Assembly: GCF_014656195.1 (NCBI RefSeq)
Contig: NZ_BNBY01000005.1
Location: 328,971 to 392,970, forward strand
From: Kitasatospora xanthocidica
GTDB taxonomy: Bacteria; Actinomycetota; Actinomycetes; Streptomycetales; Streptomycetaceae
DNA: 64,000 nt
Direction: 5' to 3'
The position numbers were made by a program, and so were the translations under genes. Shown here one piece after another: positions 40,115-47,546 of the stretch. The first letter of the stretch is position 1. Every line of letters starts with the position of its first letter. Under the pieces are notes generated by a model. It was not told the origin of the DNA. It did no database searches and saw only the letters and a list, made by a program, of their open reading frames with translations.

Positions 40115-41601
40115 CCGGGCCGGCCGAGCAAGCCGACGGCGCCGCCGTCCCCGCACGGCGCCCCGGCCGGCACGCGGCCCCGCGCACGTCCGTACGGGTC
40201 CGGCTGAGAGGCCGGGCGCTCGCGATGGCCGCGGTGCCGACCGCGCTGCTGATGGCCGCCGCCTACACGCCCAACCCGGCGCTTGCCGAGCCCGCGGCGG
40301 GCAAGCCGTGCGGCAACGCACCGGTCGCGGTGCCGGACGTGGCCCCGATCGAGACACCCGTGCCCAAGAGCGAGCTGCCCGAGCCGCCGCCGGGTCCGTC
40401 CACCGCGCCGAGCACCGCGCCCACCGCGGGGACCGGCGCCGGGCCGTCGACCGGCCCGAGCTCGGTGCCGACCACGGTCCCCACCCAGGCCCCGACCCAG
40501 GCGCCCACCGCGACGCCCACCCAGCAGCCGACCTCGCCGGTCAAGCCGCCGCCCGCCGCGACGCCCGCCACCCAGCCGCCGGCCGCCCGCGCGGCCGTGA
40601 CCACCGGTGACGCGGCGGCCCCGGGCGCGGCCCAGGGCGCCGCCGGCGGTACCGGCCTGGCGACTCAGGCCGGGCTGATCGACGACATCGTCGGCGGCAT
40701 CAACCACCTGCTGAACCCGAGCAGTTCACCGAGCCCGACGGCGAGCCCGACCCAGCCGCCCAAGCCCGGCACCACCCCGGCGCCGCCGGCCGCCACCCCG
40801 GCCGCACCGGCCCCGCGCACCGGCGCCCCGGCCCAGCCCGTGCCCGCCCAGCCGCAGGCTCCGGCCGCCGCCCAGGAAGCGGCGGCCCAGCCCTCCGGCG
40901 GGGCGCCCTCGCCCGCCGCGACGCCGAGCGGGAAGGCGAGCGGGAAGGCGAGTGCCAAGGCGACGCCCACCGCGGGTGCCTCCGGTACCGCCTCGCCCAC
41001 CGCGGGCGCCTCCGGCTCGCCGTCCGCCTCGCCCACCGCCTCGCCCACCGCGAACCCCAACTGCGCTGTGGACGCCCGGAGTCTGACCGCCGGTGCGGCC
41101 GCCCCCGGGCATGTCGTCCCGGAGCAGAACTGGACGCTGGTGACCAGTCGGCTGGCCCTGCACGGCGCGGCCTTCCACGGCGTCTACGACGTGAAGACGC
41201 CGACCGGCAGCAAGCGGGTGCTGAAGTTCGTGGTCGACAGCGTCGACATCGACAACCTCGACATGTCGACCCTGCAGGGCAACGGTGTGACCTTCCACGT
41301 CCAGGGCGCCAAGGGCTCCACCTCGACCATGCGCAACGGCCAGGTCACCATGTACGTGGAGCGGCTGTCCGGCCACCTCTCCAAGGTGCTCGGCCTGCCG
41401 ATCCCGATCGACCTGGGCGAGGTCACCCTCACTCCGGACACCCTGCCGCGCTGGCTGTACGACCTGATCGGTGCCATCCCGATCCCGCTGGACCTGGAGC
41501 TGACCGGCGTCACCGCCAAGCAGGCCGGCCAGTTCGGCGGCACCCTGCACATCCCGGGGATGCACCTGTTCAACGACGACGCGCCGTACAGCGACAAGTG
41601 A
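40111..41601 (+). CDS. Secreted protein with Pro/Ala/Thr-rich linker and C-terminal beta domain
   Basis: A 496-residue protein. A basic N-terminus and hydrophobic segment (LAMAAVPTALLMAAAYTP, about 33-51) look like a signal peptide or anchor. Residues 60-310 are a Pro/Ala/Thr/Ser linker typical of cell-wall-spanning proteins. The last 180 residues form a globular domain (LVTSRLALHGAAFHGVYDVK, VDSVDIDNLDMSTLQG, PDTLPRWLYDLIGAIPIPLD). Its LHGxxF and V-D-I-D-N-L segments resemble those of the DUF6230 protein two genes upstream. It starts at GTG, overlapping the DUF6114 stop by 4 bp. Confidence 0.75.
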   Translation: MTGPAEQADGAAVPARRPGRHAAPRTSVRVRLRGRALAMAAVPTALLMAAAYTPNPALAEPAAGKPCGNAPVAVPDVAPIETPVPKSELPEPPPGPSTAPSTAPTAGTGAGPSTGPSSVPTTVPTQAPTQAPTATPTQQPTSPVKPPPAATPATQPPAARAAVTTGDAAAPGAAQGAAGGTGLATQAGLIDDIVGGINHLLNPSSSPSPTASPTQPPKPGTTPAPPAATPAAPAPRTGAPAQPVPAQPQAPAAAQEAAAQPSGGAPSPAATPSGKASGKASAKATPTAGASGTASPTAGASGSPSASPTASPTANPNCAVDARSLTAGAAAPGHVVPEQNWTLVTSRLALHGAAFHGVYDVKTPTGSKRVLKFVVDSVDIDNLDMSTLQGNGVTFHVQGAKGSTSTMRNGQVTMYVERLSGHLSKVLGLPIPIDLGEVTLTPDTLPRWLYDLIGAIPIPLDLELTGVTAKQAGQFGGTLHIPGMHLFNDDAPYSDK

Positions 41602-41654
41602 GCGGCAAGTGAGCGACCGTCAAGCAAGCGGCAAGTAAGCGACGGGTAAGCGAC
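41593..41654 (+). repeat. 11-bp tandem repeats overlapping the stop codon
   Basis: Units close to GGCAAGTGAGC run from the last codons (GACAAGTGAGC, 41593-41603, containing the stop TGA) through 41604, 41615, 41630 and 41641, with a 4-bp slip after the third. The array appears to derive from the coding end. Confidence 0.7.
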
Positions 41655-41693
41655 CAGCAGCCGACGCACCCCACGGTGACACGTGGGGAAGAG

Positions 41694-41741
41694 ACGCCCG
41701 TGGGGCGGCCCTCCGGACTCGGAGGACCGCCCCACGGGCGT
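41694..41741. terminator. Bidirectional terminator between the secreted-protein gene and pyk
   Basis: A 15-bp outer stem (41694-41708 with 41727-41741) contains a smaller CTCCG/CGGAG inner stem. TTCTTG follows. Confidence 0.85.
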
Positions 41742-41758
41742 TCTTGCGGAGCCTGGGG

Positions 41759-43186
41759 TCACTCGCCCCGGGTGCCGAGGTGGTGCACCTGCACCATGTT
41801 GGTGGTGCCGGGGATGCCGACCGGGACACCGGCGGTGACGATGACGGTCTCGCCCTCGGCGAGGCGGCCCATCCGCAGCAGCTCACGGTCGACCTGGGCG
41901 ACCATGGCGTCGGTGGTGGCCACCTGCTCGGTCACGTACGCCTCGACGCCCCAGCTCAGCGAGAGCTGGTTGCGGGTCGCGCTGTCCGGGGTGAACGCGA
42001 TCACCGGGATCGGCGACCGGTAGCGGGACAGCCGGCGGGCGGTGTCACCGGACTTGGTGAAGGCGACCAGCGCCTTGCCGTCGAGGAAGTCGCCCAGCTC
42101 GCACGCGGCGCGGGCGACCGAGCCGCCCTGGGTGCGCGGCTTGCGGCCCGGGTTGAGCGGCTGCAGGCCCTGGGAGACCAGCTCCTCCTCGGCCTTCTCG
42201 CAGATCCGGCTCATGGTGCGGACGGTCTCGATCGGGTACTTGCCGACGCTGGACTCGGCGGAGAGCATCACCGCGTCGGCGCCGTCCAGGATGGCGTTGG
42301 CGACGTCGGAGACCTCGGCGCGGGTCGGGCGCGAGGCGTGGATCATCGACTCCATCATCTGGGTGGCGACGATGACCGGCTTGGCGTTGCGGCGGGCCAG
42401 GGTGACCAGCTGCTTCTGGACCAGCGGCACCCGCTCCAGCGGGTACTCGACGGCGAGGTCGCCGCGGGCGACCATGATGGCGTCGAAGGCGAGGACGATC
42501 TCCTCCATGGCCTCGACGGCCTGCGGCTTCTCGATCTTGGCGATGACCGGCACGCGGATGCCGACCTCGTCCATGACCTCGTGGACGTCCTTGATGTCGT
42601 CCGCGTTGCGGACGAAGGACAGGGCGACCATGTCGACGCCCAGGCGCAGCGAGAAGCGCAGGTCGTCCTTGTCCTTCTCGGACAGGGCGGGCACGTTCAC
42701 GGCCGCGCCGGGCAGGTTGATGCCCTTGTTGTTCGAGAGCACGCCGCCCTCGACCACCACGGTCTTCACCCGCGGGCCGTCGACGCTGACGACCTCCAGG
42801 GCGATGACGCCGTCGTTGATCAGGATCGGGTCGCCGGGCTTCACGTCGCCGGGCAGGCCCTTGTAGGTGGTGCCGCAGATGTACTGGTCACCGGGGACGT
42901 CTTCGGTGGTGATGGTGAACTCGTCGCCGTTGTCGACGGTCACCGGGCCGTTGGCGAAGGTCGCCAGACGGATCTTCGGACCCTGGAGGTCGGCCAGGAC
43001 GCCGATGGCCTTGCCGGTGTCCTCCGAGACCTGGCGGACCTTCCGGTACCGCTCCTCGTGGTCCGCGTGGTTGCCGTGGCTCATGTTCAGTCGGGCGACG
43101 TTCATGCCCGCCTCGACGATGGCCTTCAGCTGTTCGTAGGAGTCCGTCGCGGGACCCAGGGTGCAGACAATTTTCGCTCGGCGCAT
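41759..43186 (-). CDS. pyk: Pyruvate kinase
   Basis: A 475-residue enzyme converting phosphoenolpyruvate and ADP to pyruvate and ATP. It shows MRRAKIVCTLGPATDSYEQL, substrate-binding RLNMSHGNH, catalytic Lys in VIAKIEKPQAVEAMEEI, metal-binding ARGDLAVE and MMESMIHASRPTRAEVSDVA, then the C-terminal regulatory domain. The length and start are standard. On the minus strand a TAGACT box ends seven bases before the ATG, with no ribosome site, suggesting a leaderless transcript. It is convergent with the secreted-protein gene and lies just downstream of ackA on the same strand. Confidence 0.96.
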   Translation of the reverse strand: MRRAKIVCTLGPATDSYEQLKAIVEAGMNVARLNMSHGNHADHEERYRKVRQVSEDTGKAIGVLADLQGPKIRLATFANGPVTVDNGDEFTITTEDVPGDQYICGTTYKGLPGDVKPGDPILINDGVIALEVVSVDGPRVKTVVVEGGVLSNNKGINLPGAAVNVPALSEKDKDDLRFSLRLGVDMVALSFVRNADDIKDVHEVMDEVGIRVPVIAKIEKPQAVEAMEEIVLAFDAIMVARGDLAVEYPLERVPLVQKQLVTLARRNAKPVIVATQMMESMIHASRPTRAEVSDVANAILDGADAVMLSAESSVGKYPIETVRTMSRICEKAEEELVSQGLQPLNPGRKPRTQGGSVARAACELGDFLDGKALVAFTKSGDTARRLSRYRSPIPVIAFTPDSATRNQLSLSWGVEAYVTEQVATTDAMVAQVDRELLRMGRLAEGETVIVTAGVPVGIPGTTNMVQVHHLGTRGE

Positions 43187-43280
43187 ATGGATCAGTCTAT
43201 CCGTTCGTGTTATCGGTGCATTCGGCACGGATGGGGAGGAATCGCCGACGATTTGTCCCGAAGAGCGAGACAATTCCGTG

Positions 43281-44504
43281 TCAGTCCTCGGACTGTTCAC
43301 CCTCCCGGTGCACCAGGGCGAAGGCCTGCCGGGCGATCTCCAGTTCCTCGTCGGTGGGCACCACCGCGACCGCCACCCGGGCGAACGCGGGCGAGATGAT
43401 CCGGGCCTCGCCGGAACGCACCGAGTTCAGCTCCGGGTCCACGGCGATGCCCAGCTCCTCCAGCCCCGCGGTGGCCGCCGCGCGCACCGGCGCCGCGTTC
43501 TCCCCGACCCCCGCGGTGAACGCGATCGCGTCCACCCGGCCGAGCACCGCGTAGTAGCCGCCGATGTACTTGCGCAGCCGGTGGACGTACGCGTCGAAGG
43601 CGAGCGCGGCGTCCGCGTCGCCCTCGTCGGCGCGCCGCATGATCTCGCGCATGTCGTTCTCGCCGCACAGCCCGCGCAGGCCGCTGCGGCGGTTGAGCAG
43701 GTCGTCGATCTCGTCGACGGACAGCCCGCCGACCCGGTGCAGGTGGAACACCACGCCGGCGTCGATGTCGCCCGAGCGGGTGCCCATGACCAGGCCCTCC
43801 AGCGGGGTCAGGCCCATCGAGGTGTCCACGCAGCGGCCCCCGGCGACCGCCGAGGCGGAGGCGCCGTTGCCCAGGTGCAGCACGATCACGTTGACCTCGG
43901 CCGGGTCCTTGCCGAGCAGCCGGGCGGTGGCCCGCGAGACGTACTGGTGCGAGGTGCCGTGGAAGCCGTAGCGGCGCACCCGGTGCTCGTCGGCGACGGC
44001 CTTGTCGATCGCGTACCGGGCGGCGGACTCGGGCATCGAGGCGTGGAAGGCGGTGTCGAAGACGGCCACCTGGGGGAGGTCGGGGCGCAGCGCCCGGGCC
44101 ACCTCGATGCCGGTGATGTTGGCCGGGTTGTGCAGCGGGGCGACCGGGATCAGCCGGCGGATCTCCCGCAGCACCTCGTCGGTGATCACGGTCGGCTCGG
44201 TGAACCGCTGGCCGCCGTGCACCACCCGGTGGCCGATCGCGGCCAGCTCGGGGGAGTCCAGCCCGAGGCCGTCGGCGGCCAGTTCCTCGGCGACGGCCTT
44301 CAGCGCGGCGGAGTGGTCGGGGAAGCCCTGCGACGCCTCGCGCCGCTCGCCCGTCCCCGGGGTGTGCACCAGCCGGCCGCCGGTCTCGCCGATCCGCTCC
44401 ACCAGCCCGGAGGCCAGCCGGGCGCCGTCCAGCATGTCGATCAGCTGGTACTTCACCGACGAGGAGCCGGCGTTCAGCACCAGGACGCGCGTTCCTCCAC
44501 TCAT
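43281..44504 (-). CDS. ackA: Acetate kinase
   Basis: A 407-residue acetate and sugar kinase-superfamily enzyme making ATP from acetyl-phosphate. It has VLVLNAGSSSVKYQL, VVHGG, FDTAFHASMP, RYGFHGTSHQYVS, LHLGNGASASAV and MGTRSGDIDAGV, the expected nucleotide- and acetate-binding motifs. The start overlaps the pta stop (ATGA), giving a coupled pta-ackA operon for overflow acetate metabolism. It is followed 95 bp later by pyk in the same direction. Confidence 0.96.
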   Translation of the reverse strand: MSGGTRVLVLNAGSSSVKYQLIDMLDGARLASGLVERIGETGGRLVHTPGTGERREASQGFPDHSAALKAVAEELAADGLGLDSPELAAIGHRVVHGGQRFTEPTVITDEVLREIRRLIPVAPLHNPANITGIEVARALRPDLPQVAVFDTAFHASMPESAARYAIDKAVADEHRVRRYGFHGTSHQYVSRATARLLGKDPAEVNVIVLHLGNGASASAVAGGRCVDTSMGLTPLEGLVMGTRSGDIDAGVVFHLHRVGGLSVDEIDDLLNRRSGLRGLCGENDMREIMRRADEGDADAALAFDAYVHRLRKYIGGYYAVLGRVDAIAFTAGVGENAAPVRAAATAGLEELGIAVDPELNSVRSGEARIISPAFARVAVAVVPTDEELEIARQAFALVHREGEQSED

Positions 44505-46648
44505 GCCTGAAGCTCCTTGCGGTCCTGGGACTGGGACTGGGACTGGGACTGGATGGCGGTGATCGCGACGGTGTTGACGATGTCCTGTACCAGCGCCCCG
44601 CGCGAGAGGTCGTTGACGGGCTTGCGCAGCCCCTGCAGCACCGGGCCGACCGCGACCGCGCCGGCCGAGCGCTGGACGGCCTTGTAGGTGTTGTTGCCGG
44701 TGTTGAGGTCCGGGAAGATCAGCACGGTGGCCCGCCCGGCCACCGCCGAGCCCGGCAGCTTGGTGGCCGCGACGCGCTCGTCCACCGCCGCGTCGTACTG
44801 GATCGGGCCCTCGACCAGGATGTCCGGGCGCAGCTCGCGGACGAGCTCGGTGGCCTTGCGGACCTTGTCGACGTCCGCGCCGGAGCCGGAGGTGCCGGTC
44901 GAGTACGAGAGCATCGCGACCCGCGGCTCCACCCCGAACTGGGCGGCGGTGGCGGCGGCCTGGATGGCGATGTCGGCCAGTTGCTGGGCGTCCGGGTCGG
45001 GGTTGACCGCGCAGTCGCCGTACACCAGGACCTTGTCGGCCAGGCACATGAAGAAGACCGAGGAGACGATCGAGGCGCCCGGCGAGGTCTTGATCACCTC
45101 GAAGGCGGGCCGGATGGTGGCCGCGGTGGAGTGCACCGCGCCGGACACCATGCCGTCCGCGATGCCCTCCTGGACCATCAGGGTGCCGAAGTACGAGACG
45201 TCGGTGACGACGTCCAGGGCCAGCTCGACGGTCATCCCCTTGTGGGCCCGCAGCCGCGCGTACAGCTCGGCGAACTGGCGGCGCAGCGGGCTGGTGGCCG
45301 GGTCGACGATCCGGACCTGGGCGCGGTCGGTGCCCGGGTCCTCTCGCGGGAGGTCGATGCCGAGGCCCGCGGCCTTGCGGCGCACCGCGTCCGGCTCGCC
45401 GAGCAGGGTGAGGTCGCAGATGTTGCGGCGCAGCAGGATCTCGGCCGCGCGCAGCACCCGCTCCTCGGTGCCCTCGGGCAGCACGACGTGCCGGCGGCCG
45501 GCCCGGGCGCGCTCCAGCAGCTCGTGCTCGAACATCATCGGGGTCACCCGCTCGGACCGGCCGACCTCGATCCGGTTGGTCAACTCGACGGTGTCGACGT
45601 GTAGTTCGAACAGGCCGAGGGCGATCTCGGCCTTCCGGGCGCTGGCCGCGGTGAGCTTGCCCTCCAGGTGGGTCAGGGCCGCGGCGGTGGGCCAGCTGCC
45701 CTCGGGGACGACCGCGACCGGGGTGCCGGGGGCGAGCCGGGCGGCCAGTGCCATCACGTTCGGGCCGGGGTGCTGGCCGAGCGTCAGCAGGATGCCGGCG
45801 ATCGGCGGGGCGCCGGCGGCGTGCGCGGCCAGCGAGCCGATCACCAGGTCGGCGCGGTCCCCGGGGGTGACGACCAGCGCGCCCTCGGTCAGCGCGTCCA
45901 GGAAGGTCGGCAGCATGGCGCCGCCGAAGACGTAGCCGCGCACGTCCCGGGCCAGTCCGGCCGCGTCCCCGAGCAGCACCTCGGCGCCGGTCGCCTCGAC
46001 CAGCTGGGCGACGGTCGGCGCGGCCAGCGCCGGCTCCTCCGGGATGACGTAGGCGGGGATCGGCAGCTTCTCGGTGAGCGTGCGCTGGATCCGCTGCTTG
46101 CCGCCCGGCGCGACCCGGTTGGCGATCATCGCCAGGGTCTCGCAGCCGAGGTCGGTGTACGCCCGGTGGGCGTTGCGCACCTCCGCGGTCACGGCGTCCG
46201 GGTCCGCCGCGTGCCCGCCGACCACCGGCAGCACGGCGGCGCCGAACTCGTTGGCCAGCCGGGCGTTGAAGGCGAGCTCGTCCGGGATGTTGGTGTCGGC
46301 GAAGTCGGTGCCGAGCACCAGCACCGCCTGGCAGCGCCGTTCCACCGCGTGGAACCGGTCGACCAGCACGGAGACCAGTTCGTCCTGTCCCCGGGCGGCC
46401 TGCAGGGCGGCGGCCTCCTCGTAGGTGAGGCCGTACAGGTCGGCGCTCGGCAGGTCGATCCGGTAGCGGCCGCGCAGCAGCTCGACCACGTGGTCCGACC
46501 CCGGCCGCCCGGGTGCCGAGGCGTGCACCAGCGGGCGGAAGACCCCGACCCGGTCCACCTGGCGGGTGAGCAGTTCCATGACCCCGAGTTCGACCGCCTG
46601 CCGGCCGTCCCCCCGGTCGATCCCGGTCACGTACACGCTGCGCGCCAC
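44501..46648 (-). CDS. pta: Phosphate acetyltransferase, long form
   Basis: A 715-residue enzyme exchanging CoA and phosphate on acetyl groups. The N-terminal P-loop-like domain (SVYVTGIDRGDGRQAVELGV) and the central DRTGG domain (about 215-330) are regulatory. The catalytic PTA_PTB domain occupies about 390-705 (RRHVVLPEGTEERVLRAAEI, YSTGTSGSGADVDKVRKA, FPDLNTGNNTYKAVQR). It ends in a Ser-Gln run (SQSQSQSQ) encoded by a 6-bp tandem repeat. The GTG at 46648 follows GGAG eight bases upstream. It is the first gene of the pta-ackA operon. Confidence 0.95.
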   Translation of the reverse strand: MARSVYVTGIDRGDGRQAVELGVMELLTRQVDRVGVFRPLVHASAPGRPGSDHVVELLRGRYRIDLPSADLYGLTYEEAAALQAARGQDELVSVLVDRFHAVERRCQAVLVLGTDFADTNIPDELAFNARLANEFGAAVLPVVGGHAADPDAVTAEVRNAHRAYTDLGCETLAMIANRVAPGGKQRIQRTLTEKLPIPAYVIPEEPALAAPTVAQLVEATGAEVLLGDAAGLARDVRGYVFGGAMLPTFLDALTEGALVVTPGDRADLVIGSLAAHAAGAPPIAGILLTLGQHPGPNVMALAARLAPGTPVAVVPEGSWPTAAALTHLEGKLTAASARKAEIALGLFELHVDTVELTNRIEVGRSERVTPMMFEHELLERARAGRRHVVLPEGTEERVLRAAEILLRRNICDLTLLGEPDAVRRKAAGLGIDLPREDPGTDRAQVRIVDPATSPLRRQFAELYARLRAHKGMTVELALDVVTDVSYFGTLMVQEGIADGMVSGAVHSTAATIRPAFEVIKTSPGASIVSSVFFMCLADKVLVYGDCAVNPDPDAQQLADIAIQAAATAAQFGVEPRVAMLSYSTGTSGSGADVDKVRKATELVRELRPDILVEGPIQYDAAVDERVAATKLPGSAVAGRATVLIFPDLNTGNNTYKAVQRSAGAVAVGPVLQGLRKPVNDLSRGALVQDIVNTVAITAIQSQSQSQSQDRKELQA
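44524..44552 (-). repeat. Hexanucleotide microsatellite in the 3' end of pta
   Basis: About four and a half copies of the 6-bp unit GGGACT (minus strand CAGTCC) encode the Ser-Gln repeats. Gain or loss of a unit keeps the reading frame. Confidence 0.8.
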
Positions 46649-46792
46649 GCGGATGTCTCCGTCCCGTCGTCTCGGTGGGTGGTCATCCCGACCATACCTT
46701 CGCACCACGAACGCCCGTCCGCGAGCAGAGCCGCCCACGGCGGGCAAGGGACGAACGGCCTGGACTCGGGATTTGCGTCGACGCTCCGCCTT

Positions 46793-46818
46793 GATGTACC
46801 TACATGATGTAGTTACAT
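46793..46818 (+). promoter_or_regulatory. Toxin-antitoxin operator
   Basis: Two adjacent 13-bp repeats, GATGTACCTACAT (46793-46805) and GATGTAGTTACAT (46806-46818), are each internally palindromic (ATGTAnnTACAT). They end eight bases before the antitoxin start, as expected for autorepression by the antitoxin or complex. The stretch is markedly AT-rich. Confidence 0.7.
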
Positions 46819-46826
46819 TGGAGGGT

Positions 46827-47108
46827 ATGGAGACCATGGGACTGCGTGAACTGAACCAGAACCCGTCGAAGGCGGTCGCGCGGGTCCGGGCCGGCGCGAC
46901 GATCGTCGTGACCGACCGCGGGCGGCCCGTGCTGAGACTGGTGCCGGAAGCGGCCCCGGACACCACCCTCGAACGCATGGTCGCGGCCGGCGAGGTCACT
47001 CCGCCCGCCGAGCAGGGCATGCCCGACCTCGCCCTCGACCTGCTGCCGGACGTCGGCAGCCTGTCGGACCTTCTGATCGAAGAGCGGAACCGGGAGCGCG
47101 ACCGTTGA
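46827..47108 (+). CDS. Phd/YefM-type antitoxin
   Basis: A 93-residue antitoxin of a type II pair. The N-terminal DNA-binding fold is METMGLRELNQNPSKAVARV followed by the beta strand IVVTDRGRPVLRLVP, as in Phd/YefM proteins. The acidic C-terminal half (LLPDVGSLSDLLIEERNRER) would wrap the toxin. It neutralises the PIN toxin encoded next and represses the operon through the palindromic repeats upstream. ATG 46827 is used; ATG 46836 is possible. The stop overlaps the toxin start. Confidence 0.88.
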   Translation: METMGLRELNQNPSKAVARVRAGATIVVTDRGRPVLRLVPEAAPDTTLERMVAAGEVTPPAEQGMPDLALDLLPDVGSLSDLLIEERNRERDR

Positions 47109-47509
47109 TCTACCTCGACTCGTGCGCGCTGCTCAAGTTCATCAAGCCGGAGCCGGAGACGGCCGCGCTGCGCGCCTGGAGGCAGGCACTCCCGGACGGC
47201 ACCGAACTGATCACCAGCGAGCTGGCCCGGCTGGAGATCACCCGTACGCTGCTCCGCGCGGGCCTTTCGCACCAGCTGGTCCCGTACCACGTCGACCAAG
47301 CGCTCCGGGGTGCCTACCGGGTCGACCTCAGCAGCGCGGTGCTGGCCAGGGCCCTCGCCTACCGCACTCCGAGGCTGGGGTCGCTGGACGCGCTCCATCT
47401 GGCCAGCGCGGAGCCCTTCCGTGCCGAACTCACCGACTTCGTCACCTACGACCGCGAGCTCGGCAGGGCCGCGGAAGAGCTCGGGTTCCCCGTCACGGCC
47501 CCCAGGTGA
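47105..47509 (+). CDS. PIN-domain (VapC-type) ribonuclease toxin
   Basis: A 134-residue toxin. All four PIN acidic residues are present: Asp5 (MIYLDSCALLK), Glu39 (ITSELARLE), Asp95 (LDALHLASA) and Asp116 (TYDREL). It should cleave RNA in a metal-dependent way when free of antitoxin. It starts with TTG at 47105, overlapping the antitoxin stop as TTGA, which would keep toxin synthesis below antitoxin. The pair sits between pta and the glucan operon with no functional link to either, suggesting a mobile module. Confidence 0.9.
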   Translation: MIYLDSCALLKFIKPEPETAALRAWRQALPDGTELITSELARLEITRTLLRAGLSHQLVPYHVDQALRGAYRVDLSSAVLARALAYRTPRLGSLDALHLASAEPFRAELTDFVTYDRELGRAAEELGFPVTAPR

Positions 47510-47546
47510 GTGCCCGCCCGTGGCGGCGGGCGGGCACTCGGGGTCC

